Positions 1-6,960 of a DNA stretch of 16,212 nucleotides are shown piece by piece. The position numbers and the translations under genes are program-made. Origin of the DNA: Chloroflexota bacterium (GTDB taxonomy: Bacteria > Chloroflexota > Anaerolineae > UBA4142); NCBI GenBank assembly GCA_023381515.1, contig JAMCQI010000006.1, positions 1 to 16,212 of the forward strand. The letters are read 5' to 3'. Numbering within the stretch: the stretch's first letter is position 1; each line of letters opens with the position of its first letter. Below the pieces are notes generated by a model that was given only the letters and a program-made list of their open reading frames with translations, made no database searches and was not told the origin of the DNA.

Positions 1-59
1 TTCGCCAGTAGGGCGGCTTTCATTTCTGTGCGGGTCGGTTTCTTCGTTTGGCGTTTCAT
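1..59 (-). CDS. N-terminus of a truncated gene, possibly a transposase
   Basis: Nineteen codons are visible before the window ends: MKRQTKKPTRTEMKAALLA. The start is well supported. An AAGGAG ribosome site lies 8 bases before the ATG (68-73) and a promoter lies further upstream. The basic, Lys/Arg/Thr-rich start leading into a helix resembles the beginning of transposases of the ISKra4 type that I remember, but 19 residues cannot prove that. It could equally be a small DNA-binding protein. The rest of the gene lies outside the window. Confidence 0.5.
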   Translation of the reverse strand, partial: MKRQTKKPTRTEMKAALLA

Positions 60-91
60 TGGCGGGTCTCCTTCCCAATCGGTTGACCCGC

Positions 92-119
92 ATTATACCA
101 AACCTACCCCCAAGGTGAA
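92..119 (-). promoter_or_regulatory. Sigma-70-like promoter for the truncated gene at 1-59
   Basis: On the minus strand the order is TTCACC (114-119), a 16-base spacer, then a perfect TATAAT (92-97). The start codon follows about 32 bases later, with a ribosome site between. The -35 is weak and the -10 is ideal. If the gene is a transposase, the element's end would lie just beyond, near 120-140, but I cannot define a terminal repeat from one end. Confidence 0.55.
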
Positions 120-626
120 CTCCACCCACGTTTGGCGACAGCGCTCGACCTGGGGCCGCGTAGGTATCAAGCGCCAGCAGGCTTGGTTGTGCGGTGGCTA
201 CCCTCGCTATCCTTGTGACATCATTGCCGCCAGGTTACCTCTTGCGATTCATGGGACCTTCGACCTCGAGAACTTTCTGATCGCTCAATTTGAGTGTATC
301 ATGGGACATGGGCTTGCTCTCCTTGGATTGTTGGGTGGCACTAACAATCTTACCAGGTCTGAGCAAGCCCGCCAAATCCTCAATTGGGCGAAGCGATCAA
401 AATAAATTTGGATCTACTGAGACTACGGAAGCTGGGGTTCTATGCGCGTGATGGTTGCTTGAGCGGTCCGCGACGCTTGTATTCGACGCGGAATTTAGGC
501 CCCAATTCACACCTCGAGCAGCGGATGAGACTTGCCGTTTGCATCGGCGCCAAGAAGTCGTTGCATCCGTAAATTCTGCCTCACCGGCTGTATTTCATTC
601 AGAATTGCGCCGGCGGGACCAAGGCC
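120..626. other. Gene-free stretch
   Basis: About 500 bases with no ORF that looks like a protein. The short ORFs here have no ribosome site, no recognisable motif and overlap each other in several frames. The GC content looks lower than in the signalling genes downstream. I see no tRNA, repeat array or convincing terminator. It may contain the end of an insertion element and old intergenic DNA. Confidence 0.5.
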
Positions 627-984
627 ATGATTGCATATTTCAAGACGATACTCGCGCCGCCGGTGTTTGATGGCGACGAGGACAAGACGGAGATAGCCGG
701 CCTGCTCCATGCGCTTGCGCTGATCACCCTCACATCCGCGCTGGTTTACACGATTGCCTTCCCGATTCTGCTGCCTCCTCTGTCCGACCAAATCTTTCTC
801 ATAGCACCGGCTTTTCCCCTTTTGCTCGCCGTCCTCTTTTGACCGGTTCAAGATCGTCAACGACAGTTTGGGACACGCCGTGGGCGATCAACTACTCGTG
901 GAGAGCGCGCGGCGGCTGGAATCCTGCGTGCGCAGTGTCGACACCGTCGCGCGACTGGGAGGTGACGAATTCGTCCGCACCCTG
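627..984 (+). pseudogene. Remnant of a membrane GGDEF signalling protein with its middle deleted
   Basis: Two pieces of one kind of protein are joined out of frame. From 627 a 71-residue reading frame starts MIAYFKTILAPPVF, has a DEDKT stretch and then two hydrophobic segments, like the N-terminus of multi-PAS membrane kinases and cyclases. It stops at 840-842. From 841 another frame encodes about 47 residues of a GGDEF domain: [19 protein letters not shown] followed by ARLGGDEF (GGDEF codons 958-972). The similarity fades soon after, within about 15 bases. The rest of the membrane part, any PAS domains, the start of the GGDEF domain and its C-terminal third are all missing. This is best read as a deletion that destroyed a third member of the signalling cluster next to the two intact genes at 1204-5973. 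A single sequencing error would not explain it, because both halves are incomplete. Confidence 0.8.
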
Positions 985-1051
985 GCTTGTATTTCAAATC
1001 GGCCTACTCACACTCCCCAGGCTCGTATCCCAGTGTATGCCATAATTCCCA

Positions 1052-1080
1052 TTGCGGTTTCAAGGATCCAAGGTTAGGAT
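1052..1080 (+). promoter_or_regulatory. Possible promoter of the cyclic di-GMP operon
   Basis: TTGCGG (1052-1057), a 17-base spacer and TAGGAT (1075-1080) lie about 125 bases before the start at 1204. The spacing is ideal but each box matches the consensus only partly, so this is a suggestion. A hairpin at 1122-1146 would be in the leader. Confidence 0.3.
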
Positions 1081-1121
1081 GGTAATGCAAGCGGCCGGGA
1101 CTGTGCATGGAGCTGTGTGCG

Positions 1122-1146
1122 GCCCTTGGGCGCGACGCACAAGGGC
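1122..1146. repeat. Perfect 7-bp inverted repeat in the operon leader
   Basis: GCCCTTG (1122-1128) and CAAGGGC (1140-1146) are exact complements around an 11-base loop. CGGCC (1120-1124) and GGCCG (1148-1152) offer an alternative longer pairing. No T-run follows, so it is not an intrinsic terminator. It resembles the GGGC-rich palindromes at 6260-6325 and may be a fragment of the same interspersed repeat. Confidence 0.45.
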
Positions 1147-1203
1147 AGGCCGATAACTGCCAGCGGCCCGAGCACAGGTACACGTTGACATGACGCCGCG
1201 AAG

Positions 1204-2874
1204 ATGATTGAGATGATTAGTCGTGCAGATGGCGCAGGCACAAAGAACGAGCCGGAGAGTTGCTGTCGCATCCTGTTTGAGAGTTCACCGGATGCGATGG
1301 TTCTCATTCAACCAAGCTTGACGAAAGCCCCGTGGACGATCGTCAAGTGCAACGAAGCTTTTTGCAGCCTGAACGGCTATGCTATGGAAGAGCTGATCGG
1401 GCAATCGATCGACCGGCTCAACAAAGGGGTTTCGAATCCGGACGTACGGGAGCAGTATCTGGCTCGTTTGCGCCGAGAAGGCAAGGTCAAAGTCGATTGG
1501 ACGCATCAGCGCAAAGACGGCACGATATTGTCGATCGAATCGTACATGACGCTGGTCAACGTCGGAGGCCAGGAGCTCGTCTTGGGCATCGACCGCGATA
1601 TGAGCGATCGCACGCGTATGGAGCAAGCGCTGGCTGAGGAACGCCAGATGTTGCGTACGCTCATCGATAGCCTGCCGGACTATATCTACGTCAAAGATAT
1701 GGAGGGCCGCTTCGTCATCACGAATGCCGCGAACGCCTGGGTCATGCGAGCGCCGGACCCGGACGCGGCAATTGGAAAAAGCGATTTTGATTATTACCCC
1801 GAGGACGAGGCGGCCGCGTATCGGGCTGCGGAGCAGTCGGTCATTCGAACCGGTCAGCCCGTGGTCAACCGGGAAGAAGTGTCGACTGATCCGATTGGAA
1901 ACGCGCGCTGGACCCTGACCACCAAAGTGCCTCGCCGCGACAGCCGGGGTGACGTCATCGGCATCCTCGGGGTCGGACGCGACATCACCGAGCGCAAGCG
2001 CGTGGAACAAGCCTTGGTCGAGAGCGAAAGCCGACTGAAGACGATCCTGGAGAAGATACCGACCGGGATCATGATCGTCGACCCGGAAACACATACCATC
2101 GTCGATGTCAATCGTGTAGCCGCTTCCTGGATCGGCGCGGCGCGCGAGCAGATCGTCGGGTCGGTCTGCCACCAATACGTCTGCCCGGCGGAGCGAGGCC
2201 ATTGTCCGATTACCGACCTGGGTCAGACCGTGGACAATGCCGAACGCGTCCTTCTCACCGCAGAGGGACAGAACTTGCCGGTGATCAAGACCGTAACGAC
2301 CGTCATGTTGGGCGGCCGACCGCATCTTCTGGAGAGTCTCACCGACATCACCGAGCGCAAGCGTGCCGAGGAGCAATTGAAGTTCATCAGCACCCACGAT
2401 ACGCTCACTGGCCTGTACAATCGCTGCTATTTTGAGGAAGAGCAGACTCGCCTGGATCACAGCCGCCAGTTTCCGGTGAGCGTCATCATGGCCGACGTGG
2501 ATGGCCTCAAAGCCGTCAACGACGAATTCGGCCACGCGGCCGGGGATGAATTGTTGAAAAGCGCCGCAGCCGTCCTCAGCGCTTGCTTCCGGCCGGAGGA
2601 CGTGGTGGCACGGATCGGCGGCGACGAGTTCTCGGTGCTTCTCGCGGCTACCGATTCGGCTTCGGCTGAAAAGGCCTGCGAGCGAATCAGGGAAAACGTG
2701 CACCGATCCAATTTGACCGGACAAAAGGCAGTTCTGCGCCTTTCAATCGGAATGGCGACCGCGGACGCCACCGGTGGTCTGGCGCGGGCCTTGAAGGAAT
2801 CCGACGATCGAATGTATCGAAACAAGATCGCCAATCGCCGGCCAGAGCAAAAGCAAACCGTTAGCGTAAAGTAA
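1204..2874 (+). CDS. Diguanylate cyclase with three PAS domains
   Basis: A 556-residue soluble protein predicted to join two GTP into cyclic di-GMP in the cytoplasm. PAS domains lie at about residues 22-145, 147-270 and 272-392, each ending in a D-I-T-E-R-K-R or similar linker, and the GGDEF domain at 393-545. The active-site GGDEF is at 472-476, preceded by the metal-binding D-V-D-G and by the substrate-site N-D-E-F-G-H. An RPED inhibitory site (463-466) sits exactly five residues before GGDEF, so product inhibition is likely. The third PAS has a Cys/His cluster (C322, H323, C327, H333, C334), a candidate metal or redox site. No membrane segment is visible. The ribosome site is weak. ATG at 1213 is an equally possible start. 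The HD-GYP gene follows after 6 bases, implying one operon. Confidence 0.92.
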   Translation: MIEMISRADGAGTKNEPESCCRILFESSPDAMVLIQPSLTKAPWTIVKCNEAFCSLNGYAMEELIGQSIDRLNKGVSNPDVREQYLARLRREGKVKVDWTHQRKDGTILSIESYMTLVNVGGQELVLGIDRDMSDRTRMEQALAEERQMLRTLIDSLPDYIYVKDMEGRFVITNAANAWVMRAPDPDAAIGKSDFDYYPEDEAAAYRAAEQSVIRTGQPVVNREEVSTDPIGNARWTLTTKVPRRDSRGDVIGILGVGRDITERKRVEQALVESESRLKTILEKIPTGIMIVDPETHTIVDVNRVAASWIGAAREQIVGSVCHQYVCPAERGHCPITDLGQTVDNAERVLLTAEGQNLPVIKTVTTVMLGGRPHLLESLTDITERKRAEEQLKFISTHDTLTGLYNRCYFEEEQTRLDHSRQFPVSVIMADVDGLKAVNDEFGHAAGDELLKSAAAVLSACFRPEDVVARIGGDEFSVLLAATDSASAEKACERIRENVHRSNLTGQKAVLRLSIGMATADATGGLARALKESDDRMYRNKIANRRPEQKQTVSVK

Positions 2875-2880
2875 ACAAGC

Positions 2881-5800
2881 GTGACGTCATCGCAACCCAA
2901 CCGAATTGCAGATTCCCATCCAACGCCCGCGTCAAAGACCGAGATAGCGCGGCCGGGATGCCTCGCAGCCGCGACTCATTCGATCAAAGAGCCGCAGGCT
3001 CCACGACAGGTTCGCCTGCTTTCCATTCTGTCCCTCGTCGGCAGCCTCCTCTACTTCGCCAGCACTCTGGTGGCCTGGTATTTGGATGCCCCCACCGTCG
3101 TGCCAGTTCTAATGGCGATCACGGGCGTTCTTATGGCGGTCGCGCATGTCTTGACCCGGAACGGCCGCTATGAAATAGCGCTGATCCTCGGCCTCGGCCT
3201 TCAAGTCGTTGTCCCCCTTATGGTTCTGGCAACTCTGTATGACGGCAGCCCTCTCAGCGTTCTGACCGCCGCGGTCTGGGCTGCCCTGACCATTTTGATC
3301 GGCAAACTCCTCTTGTCCACGCGCGGGACAATGGTCTTGGCGGCGGGAATGCTTGCGGGTTTTGTGCTCCTTGCCTTGATCCTCAGGATTCCCCTGGACG
3401 TGCTGCTGCTCCCTCTCTACTATATGGCCGCCGTCTCGGTCCTGGTCGTCGTGGCCAACAAACATCGCGACATGCTGGAGAACGACCGCCTCTCCGAGCT
3501 GTACACGGCCAATGAAGAATTGGAGCGACTGCGTGCCTCGCTCGAAACGAAGGTTTTCAGGCGGACCCGCGATCTGGAAATGGCGAACCAGGTGTTGAAC
3601 GCCGAGATCGTCGAGCGGAAGCGTGCTGAGGACGCGCTCAAGGCAGCCCGTCTGGAACTGGAGTTGCGGGTCAAGGATCGGACGACCGAGCTGGCGCAAG
3701 CCAACGCCGGGTTAAAGCTTGAAGTCGACGCGCACAAGCGGACGGAAGCGGCGCTTGCCGAGTCCGAGACACGGTTTCGCATCTTGTTCGAGAACTCGCC
3801 AGATGCGATCGCCCTCTTCGATCCGCAGATGCCGCAGTGGCCCTTTGTCGATTGCAACGCCAGCTTTTCTCTCATGAACGGGTACGCAAAGGCAGAGCTG
3901 ATCGGGCAGCCCCTATCGATGATTAGAGCGACCAACGTTGACCCGGCTCAACTCGCACAGTATGTTGCCAGCATTCGCCGGGATGGTCGTCTGGCTCTCG
4001 AAACGGTTCATCGGCGCAAGGATGGCATGATCCTCTTCATTGAATCTACCGCCACACTGGTCACGCTGGGCGGCCGCGAGATCGTTCTGAGCATCGACCG
4101 CGACGTGACCGAACGGAAGCAGGCCGAAGAAATGCGCCGTAAGTTCGAGCTTGGAATCGAACGGTCCGGTGAGGCGGTCTTTATCACCGACGCGGGCGGT
4201 ACCATCACGTACGTAAATCCGGCGTTCGAGAAAACGTACGGTTTCAGCAAGGCAGAAGCGATCGGCCAGAATCCGAGGATCCTAAAGTCAGGCTTGTTGT
4301 CTACGGAGAGATATCGCGATTTCTGGGATACGATCCTCGCCAAGCGTGCGATCACCGGCGGATTGGTCAACAAAGCCAAAGACGGACGTCTGCTCGACAT
4401 CGAAGCATCGACGAACCCAATCCTGGATGAAGCGGGTGAAATTACGGGCTTTCTATCGATCCAGCGAGACGTCAGCGACCGCAAGCAAGCGGACAAGGTC
4501 CTGCAGGAATCCGAAGAGCAGTATCGCCTTTTATTCGAGAGCAATCCTCATCCGATGTGGGTCTACGACTTAGAGACGCTCGGATTTCTGGCGGTCAATG
4601 CGGCAGCGATGCAACACTACGGTTACACCCGCGAAGAATTCCTGAACATGACGCTCAGAGATATTCGACCGCCGGAAGATATTCCGGCGCTGCTTGACAG
4701 TGTTGCCAAGGCCCCCAGCGGGCTGGAAGAATCGGGGGTGTGGAGACATCGCAAAAAGGATGGATCGATCATTTACGTCGAGATCACATCGCATTCGATC
4801 CTATTTGCCGGTCGGCGCGCCAAGACCGTGCTTGCGAACGATATTACTGAACGCCGGCGTGCGGAAGAAAACTCTCAGCGCCAGTTGATGCGCCTTGCGG
4901 CGTTGCGCGAGATCGACCGTGCGATAACGAGCAGCAGCGAGCTCAAGCTGACCCTTGACGTCTTGCTGGCCCAGGTCACGAGCCAACTCGGCGTTGATGC
5001 GGCCGACGTCCTCCTTTTGGATCCGCTCAGTAAGAAACTTGGATTCGTGGCCGGTCATGGTCTTCGAGCCGCGGCGGTTGCCATGCGACAGGTGTCTATC
5101 GGGAAAGGACCCGCCGGTCGCGCCGCGTTGGAGCGCCGGGTCATCGTGGATTCTCATTTCCACGGGACGGACGACGAATGCGTGCGCATTACCCAGTTGA
5201 CGGAAGAAGGGATCGCCAGTTGCTTCGCGGCGCCTCTGATTGCCAAGGGAGAACTGAAGGGAGTCATCGAAGTCTTTCACCGCGCGTGCTTGACCCCGGA
5301 CGACGAATGGCTCGATTATTTCGAAACTCTCGCCGGTCAGGCCAGTATCGCCATTGAAAACGCGGAAATGCTGACGAACCTGCAGCAGTCCCATAGCGAC
5401 CTTGTCCTCGCATACGACAAGACGCTTGAAGGGTGGGCACGCGCGCTCGACCTACGCGACAAGGAAACGGAGGGTCATACGCAGCGGGTGTCTGAGGCTA
5501 GCGTCCGCTTGGCCCGCGCCGTGGGAATGAGCGAACCGGACCTGGTCCAAGTTCGTCGCGGCGCGCTGCTGCACGACATTGGCAAAATTGGAATCCCGGA
5601 CCATGTTCTGTTGAAACCGGGATCACTGACAGATGAGGAATGGGTCGTCATGCGAAAGCATCCGACCTACGCGTTCGAGATGCTCTCGCCGATCGACTAC
5701 TTGAGGCCCGCATTGGATATTCCCTACTGCCACCACGAAAAATGGGACGGGACCGGGTATCCGCGCAGGTTAAAGGGCGAACAAATCCCTCTGGTCGCAC

Positions 5801-5973
5801 GCCTCTTCGCGGTAGTCGACGTCTGGGACGCGCTGCGTTCGGATCGCCCCTATCGTCAAGCGTGGCCGGAGGAGCGGGTGCACGATCACATCGGCAAGGG
5901 AAGCGGTTCGCACTTTGATCCCGAAGCCGTGAAGGCATTTTTCCAGTTGCTGGATACGAGGTACGTAACGTAG
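2881..5973 (+). CDS. Membrane PAS-PAS-PAS-GAF-HD-GYP cyclic di-GMP phosphodiesterase
   Basis: A 1030-residue protein predicted to hydrolyse cyclic di-GMP. About six hydrophobic helices lie between residues 46 and 195, then a coiled coil (about 205-295), PAS domains at about 298-420, 421-540 and 541-665, a GAF domain at 668-835 and an HD-GYP domain at 845-1025. The catalytic residues are intact: the HD pair at 898-899 within HDIGKIGIPD, HHE at 951-953, GTGYP with GYP at 959-961, and the closing DVWDALRSDRPYR. The first PAS closely resembles the first PAS of the upstream cyclase (shared FE-SPDA, MNGYA and R-KDG-I--IES patterns), so the two genes share modules. It starts with GTG six bases after the cyclase stop. 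The Shine-Dalgarno is poor, suggesting translation coupled to the upstream gene. The first 40 or so residues are low in recognisable content and the true start could be further in. Confidence 0.93.
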   Translation: MTSSQPNRIADSHPTPASKTEIARPGCLAAATHSIKEPQAPRQVRLLSILSLVGSLLYFASTLVAWYLDAPTVVPVLMAITGVLMAVAHVLTRNGRYEIALILGLGLQVVVPLMVLATLYDGSPLSVLTAAVWAALTILIGKLLLSTRGTMVLAAGMLAGFVLLALILRIPLDVLLLPLYYMAAVSVLVVVANKHRDMLENDRLSELYTANEELERLRASLETKVFRRTRDLEMANQVLNAEIVERKRAEDALKAARLELELRVKDRTTELAQANAGLKLEVDAHKRTEAALAESETRFRILFENSPDAIALFDPQMPQWPFVDCNASFSLMNGYAKAELIGQPLSMIRATNVDPAQLAQYVASIRRDGRLALETVHRRKDGMILFIESTATLVTLGGREIVLSIDRDVTERKQAEEMRRKFELGIERSGEAVFITDAGGTITYVNPAFEKTYGFSKAEAIGQNPRILKSGLLSTERYRDFWDTILAKRAITGGLVNKAKDGRLLDIEASTNPILDEAGEITGFLSIQRDVSDRKQADKVLQESEEQYRLLFESNPHPMWVYDLETLGFLAVNAAAMQHYGYTREEFLNMTLRDIRPPEDIPALLDSVAKAPSGLEESGVWRHRKKDGSIIYVEITSHSILFAGRRAKTVLANDITERRRAEENSQRQLMRLAALREIDRAITSSSELKLTLDVLLAQVTSQLGVDAADVLLLDPLSKKLGFVAGHGLRAAAVAMRQVSIGKGPAGRAALERRVIVDSHFHGTDDECVRITQLTEEGIASCFAAPLIAKGELKGVIEVFHRACLTPDDEWLDYFETLAGQASIAIENAEMLTNLQQSHSDLVLAYDKTLEGWARALDLRDKETEGHTQRVSEASVRLARAVGMSEPDLVQVRRGALLHDIGKIGIPDHVLLKPGSLTDEEWVVMRKHPTYAFEMLSPIDYLRPALDIPYCHHEKWDGTGYPRRLKGEQIPLVARLFAVVDVWDALRSDRPYRQAWPEERVHDHIGKGSGSHFDPEAVKAFFQLLDTRYVT

Positions 5974-6103
5974 GTCCGAGCACCCCGATCGTCTCCGTAC
6001 GTTCTCCGCGGCCGCAGTCCCCGGCTTGACTCTTCGTTATCGCGAATCGAACGACCAAACGCCGCAAGTCTGTTAGCATCCACGCAGTATTGAAGCACCG
6101 CCG

Positions 6104-6212
6104 GCAGCTACGCTCTCGGCACTCCGATTGCCGCGCCCCAAGTGCCTTTTGATGATGCGGTCAACCAGGCGGGAGGGACCTGCACGATATGCGTTTTAGT
6201 TTCACTCTGTCA
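6104..6212 (-). pseudogene. Decayed tail of a relative of the small gene at 7749-7988
   Basis: On the minus strand a frame reads IVQVPPAWLTAS, then KGTW, then GVPRA and a stop at 6104-6106. The intact small protein at 7749-7988 ends KVHTPPAWLTAS, RGDW, GMPGD and a stop in the same register. DNA similarity runs from about 6092 to 6190, against 7733 to 7830, and continues about 19 bases past both stop codons (GAAGCACCGCCGG on the plus strand). An in-frame TGA lies only a few codons upstream of the conserved part and no start is visible, so only the 3' end survives. Confidence 0.7.
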
Positions 6213-6259
6213 AGCGACTTTTGAGAAGGCGTGCCCTTTCCCGCGCGAGCTGGTGGTTA

Positions 6260-6325
6260 CCCACATGTGGGGGCGATCCCTTGTGGTCGCCCACAATTGG
6301 GCAGGCACAAGGCGCTGCCCCTACG
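6260..6325. repeat. Cluster of GC-rich palindromes, REP- or MITE-like
   Basis: Three symmetrical units follow each other: the 12-bp palindrome CCCACATGTGGG (6260-6271), the hairpin GGGCGA (6271-6276) with TCGCCC (6287-6292), and the hairpin GGGCAG (6299-6304) with CTGCCC (6315-6320). Outer GTGGGGGC and GCCCCTACG ends also pair roughly. This pattern matches the interspersed palindromic repeats I know from Chloroflexota and cyanobacterial intergenic DNA. It encodes no protein. It could act as a transcript-stabilising element or be a non-autonomous mobile element. Confidence 0.65.
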
Positions 6326-6354
6326 CGATGTGTACAATCACCAGGCGCGAGGGA

Positions 6355-6382
6355 TTGACGGCTTCTTCTTTCGTGATATAAT
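6355..6382 (+). promoter_or_regulatory. Strong sigma-70-like promoter without a protein gene
   Basis: TTGACG (6355-6360), a 16-base spacer and a perfect TATAAT (6377-6382). Transcription should start near 6389-6391. No credible ORF follows directly. Instead a terminator hairpin lies about 25 bases on, and a second, larger one at 6562-6636. This is the best promoter in the window and points to a small RNA or a long attenuated leader for the secreted-protein gene at 6961. Confidence 0.65.
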
Positions 6383-6413
6383 AAGCTTTGGAAGCTAGGA
6401 CATAGAGGTGAGG

Positions 6414-6455
6414 AATGCCTTCGGGCGCATGACGCGTTCGCAGGCATTTTTGTTT
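6414..6455 (+). terminator. Intrinsic terminator, first of two
   Basis: AATGCCT (6414-6420) pairs with AGGCATT (6442-6448) around a 21-base loop that can itself pair GCG (6425-6427) with CGC (6433-6435). Five T (6447-6451) and then GTTT follow. It lies so close to the promoter that it looks like an attenuator or the end of a very short RNA. Confidence 0.6.
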
Positions 6456-6561
6456 AGTTTCGGGCGCGGCTTTCTTTCTTCGCTTTCAGAAACGAGCGAA
6501 AACATGGTGGGCGTAGGAGCCGCAGTCCAATTTGTTCAACGCTTCTTGTTCAAGAGGTCGC

Positions 6562-6636
6562 AACACCTGTCGTTTGACGCGCTCGCGAGCGTCGGGGGTC
6601 CCGGAAACAGCGCGGGATCTAGGGCAGGTGTTTTTT
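6562..6636 (+). terminator. Intrinsic terminator with a three-way-junction fold
   Basis: AACACCTG (6562-6569) pairs perfectly with CAGGTGTT (6625-6632), followed by six T (6631-6636). Inside lie GACGC (6576-6580) with GCGTC (6589-6593), including the palindrome CGCTCGCGAGCG, and GTCCCG (6598-6603) with CGGGAT (6613-6618). It has the features of a terminator on the plus strand only. Confidence 0.65.
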
Positions 6637-6640
6637 GTTT

Positions 6641-6960
6641 TCTTCAAGGCAGCGAAAGTCTGTACAGAAGTATGGTTGCTCCAGGGTTCGACCCCGTGCA
6701 AGAGGGCAACTTGTGAGGGACGCTGACGGCCTCTTGCGCGGCGGACTCCGCGCGGATAACGCAAACCAAGTGCCACAACTGGGATTCGGAGCGCCAACGG
6801 GAGGCCCCGCCGGTTAGAATGGAGGCTCACACGCCAATATTGGATTCGCGACGCAGAACTCGCGTGGATCCGTCCTTGTCCGCGCGGCGCTAGCCACTGT
6901 TGTCTCGAAATGAATCTTAGACGCTGATCCCTATGCCGACTCGTCGGAGAAAGGCCAAAA
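6641..6960. other. Gene-free leader of the secreted-protein gene with small palindromes
   Basis: No coding region is convincing here. Visible elements are the 10-bp palindrome TCTGTACAGA (6659-6668), a T-arm-like GGGTTCGACCC (6684-6694) enclosed by GTTGC (6675-6679) and GCAAC (6706-6710), a perfect hairpin GCGCGG (6736-6741) with CCGCGC (6748-6753), and the palindrome CCAATATTGG (6834-6843), which could be a regulator site. I find no clear promoter, so transcription of the gene at 6961 may depend on read-through from 6355. Confidence 0.4.

Larger units (their letters stand above)
6389..6640 (+). ncRNA. Candidate structured small RNA or attenuated leader
   Basis: The transcript predicted from the promoter at 6355-6382 would run about 62 bases to a first terminator (6414-6455), or about 250 bases if it reads through to a second (6562-6636). 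The last 75 bases can fold as a three-way junction: an outer 8-bp stem, an inner GACGC/GCGTC hairpin and an inner GTCCCG/CGGGAT hairpin, followed by six T. I do not recognise it as 6S RNA, RNase P RNA, tmRNA or SRP RNA by their conserved motifs. The boundaries are guesses from the promoter and terminators. Confidence 0.45.

Noticed and set aside
28..405. 125-codon open frame on the plus strand
   Set aside because: It runs over the promoter and start of the minus-strand gene at 1-59, has no ribosome site and no motif.
1285..2724. 479-codon open frame on the minus strand opposite the diguanylate cyclase
   Set aside because: It mirrors codons of the real gene, has no recognisable domain and is Arg/Asp/His-heavy in the way of antisense frames of GC-rich genes. 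The plus strand has clear PAS and GGDEF motifs.
6389..6640. 6S RNA, tmRNA, RNase P RNA or SRP RNA
   Set aside because: None of the conserved motifs of these RNAs that I know is present, and the ends do not pair as 6S RNA requires.
6675..6710. A tRNA gene
   Set aside because: Only a T-arm-like hairpin is present; no acceptor stem, anticodon arm or D-arm could be placed.
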